Assembly (NCBI GenBank): GCA_020445415.1
Contig: JAGRGP010000110.1
Location: 1 to 57,447 of the forward strand
Length of the DNA stretch: 57,447 nucleotides
Direction: 5' to 3'
From: Gammaproteobacteria bacterium
GTDB lineage: Bacteria; Pseudomonadota; Gammaproteobacteria; Chromatiales; Chromatiaceae
Positions within the stretch are counted from its first letter, which is position 1. The number at the start of each line of letters is the position of its first letter. The notes beneath the pieces are model-generated. The model saw only the letters and a program-made list of their open reading frames with translations, did no database searches and was not told the DNA's origin. This document shows positions 8,960 to 17,878 of this stretch, piece after piece. The position numbers and the translations under genes are program-made.

Positions 8960-10450
8960 TTATTCAACTTTCTCTACATCTCCTGGCACCCAGGTCTTGT
9001 CGAAGTAGGGTTGCTCGGGTCCATACAGTCGCAGATAAACAAACCATCCCTTGCCAGGCGTGGTCTGCACCCAATTTTGTTCGGGCACGCCTGCCGGCAG
9101 CTTCGGTCCGAAATAGAGATCGAAAGAGCCATCCTGTTTGGCAACCGCACCATGCACCGAGCCAACCAGCGGCCGCCCATGGTCGTTCTGAATCATTGAC
9201 CGGGTCTCGTTATCGTAGACGGTCAGCGACCAGAACATGTTTGCCGGCACATCCTTTGGCAGGCGGATTCGGTAGGTCATGTCCCCGGTCAGCCAGCTGC
9301 CGTCGGCATCCTGATAGGCACCGATATACTGGGAACCTTGTCCAGGTACGGATACCACCATCGACTTGGCCGTGCCGATCGCCTCGAAGGCATACTTGGT
9401 GCGCAGATCGATTGCCATGTATTCCGGTTCATGGAAGGTGGGGTCCGAGAAAAAGATCTTCTTCCAGCGGCGCTCCCCGGGGTAGGCATACACGACGTCC
9501 ACGGGCACTCGCGGAGCGTAGGCAAGCGTCTCCGCCATCGCCCGTCCGACGGTGGCCGCATCGGTAAGGACCCTTTTCATGCGCTCGTCTGGTTCAAAGG
9601 GTTTGCCGTACGCGATCCCCAGTGTCTCCAGTATCCCGAGCATGGCCATGTCTTGCGAACGAGGCGGGTTCTCATTGATATAGCGGGCTAGGGTCTCGAA
9701 GTAGGCGAAACCCTCGTTGGTCAGAAAGTTAGCGTCCTTGCCCGACATCGATACGAAGCGGGTCTCGGGCGGATTGGCGGCCTCTTCCAGTCTGTATTGC
9801 CGGTATTTCTTGATCTGCTTGACGACCTCGGGGATGTCTTCCTGCGTTTGCGGGATGCCTCTAAGGTAGAAGACGACGATGTTGGTGTCGGAACGCGCGA
9901 TGTGGTGATGGATCGCGGGCAGCGGACCGTCGTATCCGGGCGGCAGGATCAGAAACCGGCCGCCACGGTTTTGCTCGGGTGAGAAGGGCCCCCCAAGATC
10001 GACCAGGGGTTGCTGCCAGATGTTGTTCATCGTACCGAGCAGCCCCGGCGGCAGTTCCATCACCATCGGCCCATCGCGCAGATCCAACACACCCGACATG
10101 TAGACCGTGTCCCGGTTAGCGGTCAGGATCAGCTGTCGCGGCTCGGCGAGTACATCGGCAATGATCACCGTATGGCTGTCTGCGCCCAGAGCCTGGTGAG
10201 CGTCAGCCATGGCACCGTACGAGGCCATCGGCAATGCCCAGAGGTAGGTCTGGACGGCCCTCTGGAAGTCTAACTCGTCATAGAGCTTCTCGATGGTTTC
10301 AGGTACGGGATAGCCTGCCTCGAATTCGAGCTTCCCCAACCGGCTATCGATTGTTTCGCTCAGTGCGGGGGCTGTGATCAGCAATGCAGCAGATACTGCC
10401 ATGACCGCGGATCGTAGACTGGTGATTCCGAATTTTGAGCAGGTGATCAT
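8960..10450 (-). CDS. DUF1254/DUF1214 domain protein, exported (copy B)
   Basis: 496 residues from the ATG at 10450. The longer TTG start (10465) is rejected because GGAGAAGA there is the ribosome site for the ATG. Signal peptide about 1-31. Domain order matches copy A: DUF1254 with YDELDFQRAVQTYLWALP and GPMVMELPPGLLGTMNNIWQ, then DUF1214 ending WVQTTPGKGWFVYLRLYGPEQPYFDKTW. The start overlaps the stop of a 144-codon frame by four bases (ATGA). Expression is likely controlled by the divergent AraC-type regulator. Confidence 0.9.
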   Translation of the reverse strand: MITCSKFGITSLRSAVMAVSAALLITAPALSETIDSRLGKLEFEAGYPVPETIEKLYDELDFQRAVQTYLWALPMASYGAMADAHQALGADSHTVIIADVLAEPRQLILTANRDTVYMSGVLDLRDGPMVMELPPGLLGTMNNIWQQPLVDLGGPFSPEQNRGGRFLILPPGYDGPLPAIHHHIARSDTNIVVFYLRGIPQTQEDIPEVVKQIKKYRQYRLEEAANPPETRFVSMSGKDANFLTNEGFAYFETLARYINENPPRSQDMAMLGILETLGIAYGKPFEPDERMKRVLTDAATVGRAMAETLAYAPRVPVDVVYAYPGERRWKKIFFSDPTFHEPEYMAIDLRTKYAFEAIGTAKSMVVSVPGQGSQYIGAYQDADGSWLTGDMTYRIRLPKDVPANMFWSLTVYDNETRSMIQNDHGRPLVGSVHGAVAKQDGSFDLYFGPKLPAGVPEQNWVQTTPGKGWFVYLRLYGPEQPYFDKTWVPGDVEKVE

Positions 10451-10881
10451 TCTTTCTTCTCCCAATTTGACGTAATGCCTTTATCACTAAACTGGCGGTC
10501 GGTAGCGGCCAGCCTATGGCGGCCAAACACCCAGGTATCCTCGATAGGTTGCTCCAGCCACGCCACCTTTGGGATACCGTCTAAAATCCACTTGTTGGCA
10601 ATTGCCCGTTCGGTGCCCATCACCAGTTTGACCGGCCCGCCCATGTAAGGTGATGCCGGGATGTCAGATGCCGCTACTTCAATGCAGCGAAGGATGCACA
10701 CTGCAGTCATATTGCCATAGTCACCGGACGCGGGCGTAGAAGTGCGCAGCCTTCTAGCTTCAAGTGGGTGAACACGCTGTTGGGCGACGTCAAGAACGCC
10801 TTGCGGGGTACCTTTCATGTGGCCAGTTGAAGGCATGTGCCTCGTTATCGTGCTGAGTTCGCGTATCGTTTCAATCGCCAC
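10447..10881 (-). CDS. Possible small protein upstream of DUF1254 gene
   Basis: 144 codons from a GTG with GGAAGG six bases upstream. Its TGA overlaps the ATG of the DUF1254 gene as ATGA, the arrangement expected of a real coupled gene. Codon use looks normal for the window. The protein has no signal peptide, membrane segment or recognised motif; it is moderately basic and ends in a charged NWEKKE tail. It may instead be leader sequence that happens to be open. No function can be proposed. Confidence 0.42.
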   Translation of the reverse strand: MAIETIRELSTITRHMPSTGHMKGTPQGVLDVAQQRVHPLEARRLRTSTPASGDYGNMTAVCILRCIEVAASDIPASPYMGGPVKLVMGTERAIANKWILDGIPKVAWLEQPIEDTWVFGRHRLAATDRQFSDKGITSNWEKKE

Positions 10882-10989
10882 TTCTGCCTTCCAGACATGA
10901 TCAAGCGGCTGTGCTATGTTGCTTTACGTACACCACCGAGGCCCTTCGCATCCTAAAGATGGCTGAGGTTTTTGGGTGATCAGGTACCA

Positions 10990-11042
10990 TTTTATGGTAT
11001 TTTGTCCATCGATTACTCAAATACCGGTCTTTTCGCGCCATT
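10990..11042. promoter_or_regulatory. 53-bp conserved element, copy 2 (araC/DUF1254 intergenic)
   Basis: Lies 39-91 bases before the AraC-type gene's ATG and 109 bases before the divergent 144-codon frame. It is 45/53 identical to 5721-5773. The location between divergent genes suits an AraC-type operator that serves autoregulation and target control. Confidence 0.7.
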
Positions 11043-11080
11043 TGGGCGCGTTGGGCCATAGATTTGGGTGAGCAAAGAAA

Positions 11081-12136
11081 ATGTCCGATAAGGGTCAAAT
11101 ACCACGTACGATGTCGAATCGATATGTTGGCGCGCCAGTACCTTTCGCGCGTACCAGTGCCTTTACGCCATGCATCGACTTCCTCGATACCATCGGAACT
11201 CCTACCGATCAGTTGCTGCGTCAGGCGCGTATCCCCGCAGGGTTACTCGATGATCCAGAGGCGCTGGTGCCGCTCTTCCCAATCTATCGATTCATGGAAC
11301 TGGCTGCTCGACAAGCGCATCTCGAAGATCTCGGTGTACTTATCGCGGAACAGACTTCTGCCTTTGATTTGGGTGCGTACGGAGTGGCTCTGCGAGGAGC
11401 GTCGACTGTCTACCAGTATCTGCAGACCGGAATACGGTTGATCGGCACACTTAGCAGTGGGACGAAATTCTGGCTGAACACGGAGGGCAACATTATCCGC
11501 GTAAACCAGTACCTGATCGGGCCCACCGGCATTGGCCGTTGCATTGCCGATATTTACACATTGGTTCTCACGATTAATATGCTTCGCAGATTCGTAGGTC
11601 CGGCCTGGAGTCCCGGGGAGGTTCGGCTGATGGTGGGTGATGAGGCGTTGCTTGGGGATTGGGAAGTCCTGGGGAATGCTTCGCTGATCACCGGCCAGGA
11701 TCATTCGTCTTTCACGATTGCACACTCACTCATGAAGAACCCGGTGCTGGGGGGGGGAGCAAGAACGGCGACGAACAAGAACAACTCCCAAAGCGGAGAC
11801 TTCTCGATGCCCGTGGATTTCGTGACTTCCATTGAGCAGTTGGTCGTATCGCTGCTGGCCGATGGATACCCAGGTATTCATGTCGCCGCAGAGTCGGCCA
11901 ACATGAGTTCACGCACTCTGCAACGACGGCTGGCCGAGGCGGGAGTGACCTATACGGGTCTGGTGACAGCCAACAGGATAAAACTTGCGAGAGATTGGCT
12001 AACCGAATCGGACATGCCGATCACTGAAATTGCCGTCACACTCGGTTACACGGATGTCTCGAATTTTGCCCGCGCTTTCCGACGAGAAACCGGGATTTCG
12101 CCGCATGCTTTCCGGTTTAAGGTGACACCGAGCTAG
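11081..12136 (+). CDS. AraC-type transcriptional regulator
   Basis: 351 residues. An N-terminal sensor domain of the 'arabinose-binding-like' OruR/ArgR type (about 25-215) precedes the double helix-turn-helix AraC domain (about 245-348), whose hallmark LPITEIAVTLGYxDxSNFxRAFRRxTGxxPxxFR pattern is seen near the C terminus. It is a DNA-binding activator that probably responds to a small ligand. It diverges from the DUF1254 operon; the 53-bp element at 10990 is its likely binding site, and a copy at 5721 would add the outer-membrane barrel gene to its regulon. The effector is unknown. Confidence 0.92.
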   Translation: MSDKGQIPRTMSNRYVGAPVPFARTSAFTPCIDFLDTIGTPTDQLLRQARIPAGLLDDPEALVPLFPIYRFMELAARQAHLEDLGVLIAEQTSAFDLGAYGVALRGASTVYQYLQTGIRLIGTLSSGTKFWLNTEGNIIRVNQYLIGPTGIGRCIADIYTLVLTINMLRRFVGPAWSPGEVRLMVGDEALLGDWEVLGNASLITGQDHSSFTIAHSLMKNPVLGGGARTATNKNNSQSGDFSMPVDFVTSIEQLVVSLLADGYPGIHVAAESANMSSRTLQRRLAEAGVTYTGLVTANRIKLARDWLTESDMPITEIAVTLGYTDVSNFARAFRRETGISPHAFRFKVTPS

Positions 12137-12442
12137 GTTTGCCGTTTCTACGGTAGATTCTCCGCGTCAAGCAATATCAGAAAGGCGTCTGTGGCTTTTG
12201 GGCCAGGAGCACCCGTCTCTCAAACTGGACCAGTTAGGTGAAGCCACTCCTGCATCGATTAGCGATTAGAATTACAAATATGGCTTCTTGGACGGTCGTT
12301 CAGGGTTTCTCCGTAAAGATTGGCGACTCTTATCTGGAATGTCTACCAAGGGCAGTCGTCCGGTACACGCACTAGGAGGTCGGCTAGCCGAGAAAAAATA
12401 GGTGTTTTTTCAATATTTTATAGATACTACTACACCCCAATT
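12137..12442. other. Intergenic interval, nothing recognised
   Basis: 306 bases between the convergent ends of the AraC-type gene and the NtrC-type regulator. I see no gene, clear terminator or repeat here. Confidence 0.5.
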
Positions 12443-13834
12443 CTACTGGGGCTTATCGTATCCAATACGGTGTTTTTCGATTCGATAACGCATGGTTTGT
12501 CGACTGATGCCTAAACGAGCAGCCGCCCGTGTAACATTATCGCCACTGCGCTTTAGTGCCTCCTTAATCAAACGATGTTCAATCGCATCCAGGCTGATGC
12601 TGCCGTCAAGGGGAAAGCAGACCCGATTGCCGTCCATCATTTCGCACTCTGTGTTCACGGTATTGAGCTGAAGCCACCGGTGCTCAAATTTTGAGCCACG
12701 GGATAGCAATACCCCTCGTTCGATAACGTTACGAAGTTCGCGCACGTTACCGGGCCAGGGGTAGGTCTTGAGTGCTTGCCACACATTTTCCGGTATTACT
12801 TTGACCTTTCGGCTGGTGCGCTCGTTGAACTCGATCAAGAAGGTGGTTACCAGATCCTCAATGTCCTCCGGTCGTTCCGACAAACTTGGGAGGGCAATCT
12901 GAAATACGCTTAACCGGTGGTACAAATCACTACGAAAACGGTTTTCCGCCACTTCGATCTCGAGATCTCGATTGGTTGCGGCAATGATTTGGACATCAAT
13001 TGTTACCTCGCGGTTGCCGCCGATTCGACGAATCTTTCGGTCCTCAACCGCCTTTAGCAGCTTGGCCTGCAAGTTGAGCGGCATCTCTCCGACCTCATCG
13101 AGAAACAAGGTGCCTCCGTGCGCTTGTTCGAACAATCCCTCCCGGCGTCCCTTAGCGCCGGTAAAGGCGCCGGATTCATGGCCAAAGAGCTCAGATTCCA
13201 GTAGTTCATTGGGTAAAGCTGCGCAGTTGATTTCGACCATGGCTCCGTCTGCCCTTGCGCCATTGTAGTGAAGAATTCGCGCCGCGAGCCCTTTGCCGGT
13301 GCCGGTTTCACCCCGGAGAATCAAGGCACTGAAGTTGGCTTCTGCGATCTGTTTGAGCATATTCCGTGTCTCTTCGGCTCGTTTGCTGCGGCCGATAAAA
13401 CGATCCACGCCATTTTTTGCCGTTAGCTGAGTGGATTCATTGGAGAGACGTTGATGTGCGCGGGCGCTACGGGCGGCACGCTGTAGGGCAAGATCTAACC
13501 GGGTGTAATTAACCGGCTTCTCCAGAAAATCGAGAGCGCCTAAACGCAGTGCACGAACCGAGTCGGGGATCGTGCCGTACGCCGTAAGCAGTATCCACTC
13601 ACTGTATGTGGAATTGGACTGCTGAGTCTCTTGCAATAGATCAAGACTATTACCATCTGGTAAGGCCATGTCCGCCAATACCACTAACGGCCTCAAGTTG
13701 CCGTCGATCAAATATTGGCGTGCCGCAGCATAATCGGCCGCCAAAGTTACCTCCCACCCCTGTTTGGTAAAGCGGCGTTGCATCTCGTTTCCGAGCAGCC
13801 CTTCGTCTTCGATGATAAGGAGCGTGTCAGCCAC
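12443..13834 (-). CDS. NtrC-type sigma-54 response regulator (RR1)
   Basis: 463 residues from a GTG at 13834 that overlaps the sensor gene's stop by 8 bases; upstream codons of the open frame belong to the sensor gene's end. Receiver domain (1-125) with acidic pair E9/D10 and phosphoacceptor D55 (VLADMALPDG). AAA+ domain (about 160-390) with Walker A GETGTGKG, the GAFTGA loop that contacts sigma-54, and GTLFLDEVGEMP. C-terminal Fis-type helix-turn-helix ends in GISRQTMRYRIEKH. Length and recognition helix match the regulator at 37052-38443. It should activate RpoN promoters, probably including its own and cydAB. Confidence 0.93.
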   Translation of the reverse strand: MADTLLIIEDEGLLGNEMQRRFTKQGWEVTLAADYAAARQYLIDGNLRPLVVLADMALPDGNSLDLLQETQQSNSTYSEWILLTAYGTIPDSVRALRLGALDFLEKPVNYTRLDLALQRAARSARAHQRLSNESTQLTAKNGVDRFIGRSKRAEETRNMLKQIAEANFSALILRGETGTGKGLAARILHYNGARADGAMVEINCAALPNELLESELFGHESGAFTGAKGRREGLFEQAHGGTLFLDEVGEMPLNLQAKLLKAVEDRKIRRIGGNREVTIDVQIIAATNRDLEIEVAENRFRSDLYHRLSVFQIALPSLSERPEDIEDLVTTFLIEFNERTSRKVKVIPENVWQALKTYPWPGNVRELRNVIERGVLLSRGSKFEHRWLQLNTVNTECEMMDGNRVCFPLDGSISLDAIEHRLIKEALKRSGDNVTRAAARLGISRQTMRYRIEKHRIGYDKPQ

Positions 13835-14573
13835 GAATACAAAGTATTTCGAGCACGGTTTTCTGAGTACCGTTTTCCAGCGTCCATTGTTTGAGCCGGC
13901 CATGTACATCACGGGCGAAACGTTCGGCAATCTGCAAATGCAGCTGGTCGACTGACGCAAGTCGATTACTTGTCACCGTATCAAGTGTGGCGTTACTCCT
14001 TCCTTCCGACATGGCCACAGTGAAGTGAACTTGTAGCCTGTCTTTGCCTAGCTGAAGCTCGATGCTAATTGAAGTTGCCGAAAGTTCCGAGATCAGATAT
14101 TCCAGTAGACCGTAGATGGCCACATGGAACGCCGTGCGCGGAAGAATGCAGGTTACCTCGGTATGTGGCTGCACGCAGATCATAGGGGCGTTGGGGAAAG
14201 CTGCTCGGATAATATCGACAATGCTCGAGATCTCATCCGTTACGCTGACCTTGGACGGGCGCTCCCCCGGCTCCACTACGGCCTGTATTTCCGTGGAGAT
14301 CAGGGTCAGCATATTGGCCACTTCTTCAAGCACGAGATCAAGCCGACCGATATGTTCCGGATCTGCGGTCTCCTCGCGGAGATTTGTACAGGCGGCATGT
14401 ATAGCGGCAAGTGGATTCCGAAATCGATGGGCCAGTCGAGCGGCAAAGCTACGAAGCGCAGCGGCGCGAATTTCACTGGCAAGTGCCGCTAGTGCGGTAG
14501 TCGTCGAATTGGCGCAGCTTGTGGGCTTGTGGTCAGCCTCGCTGGGTTTATCGTTCGCTAGGTATTTCGCCAT
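13827..14573 (-). CDS. Degenerate histidine kinase (HK1), partner of RR1
   Basis: 248 residues from the ATG at 14573, preceded by AGGTGG. The longer frame (to 14636) would start at or before the expected transcription start of the sigma-54 promoter at 14643. The dimerisation/phosphotransfer part is clear (RLAHRFRNPLAAIHAACTNL, His49), but the acidic residue that normally follows the histidine is Arg50. The ATPase part (about 110-240) lacks a recognisable N box, DxGxG and G2 box. There is no membrane segment. Compare the intact paralogue at 33676. Kinase activity is therefore doubtful; it may be a phosphatase, a scaffold or a partner of another kinase. Confidence 0.8.
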   Translation of the reverse strand: MAKYLANDKPSEADHKPTSCANSTTTALAALASEIRAAALRSFAARLAHRFRNPLAAIHAACTNLREETADPEHIGRLDLVLEEVANMLTLISTEIQAVVEPGERPSKVSVTDEISSIVDIIRAAFPNAPMICVQPHTEVTCILPRTAFHVAIYGLLEYLISELSATSISIELQLGKDRLQVHFTVAMSEGRSNATLDTVTSNRLASVDQLHLQIAERFARDVHGRLKQWTLENGTQKTVLEILCIRG

Positions 14574-14642
14574 TGTCCACCTAAAATCGGTGTTGATCGG
14601 TCGTGTCGGACGATAATTTTCTGCTCCGACACTCAACTATTA

Positions 14643-14658
14643 AGCAATAGTCATTCCA
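14643..14658 (-). promoter_or_regulatory. Sigma-54 promoter of HK1-RR1 operon
   Basis: TGGAATGACTATTGCT on the minus strand, 15 of 16 match to TGGCAYRNNNNTTGCW with correct GG/GC spacing. Transcription would begin near 14632, giving a leader of about 59 bases before the ATG at 14573. Confidence 0.7.
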
Positions 14659-14843
14659 AAGAATCGCGTGAGTACCGCTTTGCCTCATGTGATTCGGCTT
14701 CTGTGGTTCGAATTCGAATGTCAGCCGCTTGTACTACCGGGCAGCGGATTATAGGTCGAGTGGTCGCGCGATCATCCTCCATCAGTCAGCAAGCCGACTG
14801 ACGGGCTTTGGATCAGAATGACGAGGTACATCAGGATAAGATC

Positions 14844-14877
14844 GGTTGATATCAGACGCTGGTGGTTGATTTCAGCT
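14844..14877. promoter_or_regulatory. Tandem candidate enhancer sites (HK1-RR1 / cydAB)
   Basis: GGTTGATATCAGAC (14844-14857) and GGTTGATTTCAGCT (14864-14877), 20 bp apart, so on the same face of the helix. They lie about 190 bp upstream of the HK1 promoter and 330 bp upstream of the cydA promoter. Similar pairs recur at 18973 and 28169. Confidence 0.6.
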
Positions 14878-15209
14878 GTATTCGCGGCATTACGTGTTGT
14901 GTGTTTAACCCGAAAAAGCAATTTTGCTCCTAAAAAAACGCGGTGTCATAATCCGGGCGTATACCATTCGGAATTATCTGCCTGTCATTGAATCGCATGT
15001 CCAAAAGGTTTAGTGGCTTGCTGGCGGAAAGTTCCCGAGTGTCAGCAAATTGGACGACACCAATCTGCTATTGAGCGGCGTAGTCGCAACCTGCACCGGG
15101 CCAATAAACGGCTTAAATCCTTTGCGTGCACTTTTCCGCCATTGCGATCTCATTGCTTGGTAAGCTCGATTTAGATCGAGCCAGGCAACCGAAAACTTAA
15201 TCCTTTGGT

Positions 15210-15225
15210 TGGAACAACTTGTGCT
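15210..15225 (+). promoter_or_regulatory. Probable sigma-54 promoter of cydAB
   Basis: TGGAACAACTTGTGCT, 14 of 16 match with correct GG/GC spacing, 229 bases before the cydA start. The candidate enhancer pair at 14844 lies upstream. The weaker match lowers certainty. Confidence 0.5.
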
Positions 15226-15454
15226 TGATTTTTCGGTATGCCTCAATACATACCAGAGTGCTTATTTGGGAACCGGTTTTCGGGCTTGACAATACCGGTC
15301 GAGAGCGGGTCTCACCGGCGATATCCGGTTGTCCGGTTCAGCCCATTCGGTGGTCTAAATCCGACTGCCTCGATCGCTTGATACGGTACCGGATCAATCG
15401 TAACTTAAAACGCATTGTCCCGTGCTAATTGGTGAGCGGAAGGATTAATAGCCC

Positions 15455-16837
15455 ATGACCGAAACCTTCGATATGCTGTTTCTCGCACGGCTTCAGTTCG
15501 CTTTTACCATCGCTTTTCACATTTTATTTCCCAGCTTCACAATCGGTCTCGCCAGTTATCTGGTCGTCCTCGAGGCACTGTGGTTAAAAAGCGGAAAGGC
15601 GGTATACCGTCGTATATACGATTTCTGGTTACGGCTGTTTGCATTGTCCTTTGGTATGGGGGTGGTATCTGGAATTGTATTGAGCTACCAGATCGGCACC
15701 AACTGGAGCCGGTTCTCGTCGTCGACTGGTAATGTGTTGGGACCACTGCTGGGTTACGAAGTGTTGATTGCCTTTTTCCTGGAAGCTTCATTTCTCGGAG
15801 TCATGCTGTTTGGCAGGGAGCGGGTGAGCAGGGGGGTTCATTTTTTCTCCACCCTGATGGTGGCGGTCGGAACCCTGATGTCGGCATTCTGGATTCTCGC
15901 CGCAAACAGTTGGATGCAGACTCCTACCGGTTACCGGCTCGATGACGGGATTTTCTACCCAATCGACTGGATTCAGGTCATATTCAATCCGTCTATGCCC
16001 TATCGAGTGATGCACATGATACTGGCATGTTTTCTTGCCTCCGCCATGGTGGTTGCCGCAGTAGGCGCCTTTCACTTGTTGCGTAAACCTGACAATGCTG
16101 CGGCTCGGATCATGCTATGGATGGCACTTCCCTTCATCACGGTGGTCACCCTGTCGCAGATTATGGTGGGTCACGAACATGGTATCAACGTCCACCAGTA
16201 CCAGCCTGCCAAGCTTGCCGCAATGGAAGGACACTGGGAGACGTACGCGGGTGGCGCTCCGCTGATCCTGTTTGCCTGGCCGGATAGCAGGAGCGAGAAA
16301 AACCGCTGGGAGCTCTCTGTTCCCGCCATTGGCAGTCTGGTGGTAACCGGCTCACTTGATGGTGCCATTCGTGGGCTGAAAAGCTGGCCGGCAGATGAGC
16401 GTCCCCCGGTTACCCCGGTATTCTGGGGTTTCCGTGTAATGGTGGGCTTGGGGCTGCTGTTATTGGGGATTGGCAGCGTCGGTTGGTGGCTGCTGTGGCG
16501 CAAGCGACTATCAACGCAACGATGGTTCTTGAGGCTATGCATTTTTTCGGCACCCAGTGGATTTTTGGCAATTCTTGCCGGCTGGATAGTCGCTGAAGTT
16601 GGTCGCCAACCCTATGTGGTGTATGGCCTGTTACGCACTGCCGAGGCCGTATCGCCGGTGACACGCAATGCTGTCGGGCTTTCCCTGCTCGTTTACCTCA
16701 CAGTCTACTCTGTGGTGTTCAGTGCCGGCTTATATTACCTGGTAGCAGAGGCGCGACGCGGCCCTGACCAAGACGACGAACCAGTAGATTCCGGGCTTTC
16801 GACAAATACCGGGTTCCACAACGCAAGCCATTGGTGA
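15455..16837 (+). CDS. cydA: Quinol oxidase subunit I, bd/cyanide-insensitive type
   Basis: 460 residues, about nine membrane segments. Haem ligands are visible: H22 (FHILFPSFTIG), H187 (YRVMHMIL) and a candidate axial Met at 329 (FRVMVG); E102 and E110 of the proton/haem region (GYEVLIAFFLEASF) are present. The quinol loop is short, with KLAAMEGHWET at 253-263, as in CIO-type enzymes. With subunit II it oxidises quinol and reduces oxygen to water in the inner membrane, and such enzymes tolerate low oxygen, cyanide and nitrosative stress. The usual GRQPW reads GRQPY (383-387). The upstream AAGGA site fixes the start. Confidence 0.95.
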   Translation: MTETFDMLFLARLQFAFTIAFHILFPSFTIGLASYLVVLEALWLKSGKAVYRRIYDFWLRLFALSFGMGVVSGIVLSYQIGTNWSRFSSSTGNVLGPLLGYEVLIAFFLEASFLGVMLFGRERVSRGVHFFSTLMVAVGTLMSAFWILAANSWMQTPTGYRLDDGIFYPIDWIQVIFNPSMPYRVMHMILACFLASAMVVAAVGAFHLLRKPDNAAARIMLWMALPFITVVTLSQIMVGHEHGINVHQYQPAKLAAMEGHWETYAGGAPLILFAWPDSRSEKNRWELSVPAIGSLVVTGSLDGAIRGLKSWPADERPPVTPVFWGFRVMVGLGLLLLGIGSVGWWLLWRKRLSTQRWFLRLCIFSAPSGFLAILAGWIVAEVGRQPYVVYGLLRTAEAVSPVTRNAVGLSLLVYLTVYSVVFSAGLYYLVAEARRGPDQDDEPVDSGLSTNTGFHNASHW

Positions 16838-16843
16838 AGATAG

Positions 16844-17878
16844 ATGTTCAGTACTCTCGATCTGCCTTTGATCTGGGCCGCCATTCTTGCACTGGCTGTG
16901 TTCATGTACGTTCTGCTCGATGGTTTCGACCTAGGGGTGGGTATACTTTTTCCCTTCGCGGTGTCTGTGCAGCAACGTAACCAGATGATGGCTTCGATAG
17001 CTCCTCTTTGGGATGGCAACGAGACCTGGCTGGTTCTGGGTGGGGCCGGCCTGTTCGCCGTATTCCCCCAGGCTTATGCTGCAATGATGCCGGCACTCTA
17101 CATGCCGTTGGGCTTTATGCTTACGGCACTTGTTTTTCGTGGTGTGGCCTTTGAATTTCGTCCCCGGGCGGCCGAAGGCACAGGGCGGCATTTGTGGGGT
17201 CTGGCTTTTCATGGAGGCTCTTTGGTGGCCGCCTTTTCCCAAGGCTTGATTCTTGGAACCCTGATACAGGGGATACCGATTGAAGATGGTCAATACGCCG
17301 GTTCCATGTTCGACTGGCTGACGCCATTCAGTGTTGTCGTAGGCTGGGGGGTAGTTTGGGGTTATACGCTGCTCGGCTCATCCTGGTTGATCATCAAGAC
17401 CGAGCACCAGTTGCAGGCGTGGAGTCGACGCACAGCGCTAGTGGCCGCGCTAATGGTCTTGCTGATACAGATTATCGTCAGTCTATGGATGTTGTTCCTC
17501 GATACACCGGTAGCTGGTCGCTGGGGAATTGCTCTGCCTGATATCGATTGGAACAGGCTGCTTTGGGTGTCTCCTGTTCCCCTGATGGTTGGGGGTTGTC
17601 TCGCAGGCCTTGTGCGCGCGCTAAAAAAGGGATCGACCTATGCACCTTACCTCTATTCGATGGCTATTTTTACGCTTGGTTATATCGGGTTGCTAATCGG
17701 CATCTGGCCTTTCCTGGTACCCTACTCGATTACACTTTACGAGGCGGCCGCAGTTCCTGAATCACAGGCGTTTTTGCTGATTGGTGCATTGTTCTTGTTG
17801 CCAACGATTCTGGGTTACACGCTATTTGTCTACTGGACCTTTCGTGGAAAAATCAGGGACGAGGATAGCTATCATTGA
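16844..17878 (+). CDS. cydB: Quinol oxidase subunit II, bd/cyanide-insensitive type
   Basis: 344 residues, about eight to nine hydrophobic segments. It starts with LPLIWAAILALAVFMYVLLDGFDLGVGILFPF, has WDGNETWLVLGGAGLFAVFPQAYA near 55-78 and a late membrane segment ending in YTLFVYWTFRGK, all typical of CydB/CioB. It forms the heterodimer with subunit I. It begins 6 bases after cydA, so the two are co-translated. No CydX-like small frame is seen in the following 380 bases. Confidence 0.94.
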   Translation: MFSTLDLPLIWAAILALAVFMYVLLDGFDLGVGILFPFAVSVQQRNQMMASIAPLWDGNETWLVLGGAGLFAVFPQAYAAMMPALYMPLGFMLTALVFRGVAFEFRPRAAEGTGRHLWGLAFHGGSLVAAFSQGLILGTLIQGIPIEDGQYAGSMFDWLTPFSVVVGWGVVWGYTLLGSSWLIIKTEHQLQAWSRRTALVAALMVLLIQIIVSLWMLFLDTPVAGRWGIALPDIDWNRLLWVSPVPLMVGGCLAGLVRALKKGSTYAPYLYSMAIFTLGYIGLLIGIWPFLVPYSITLYEAAAVPESQAFLLIGALFLLPTILGYTLFVYWTFRGKIRDEDSYH

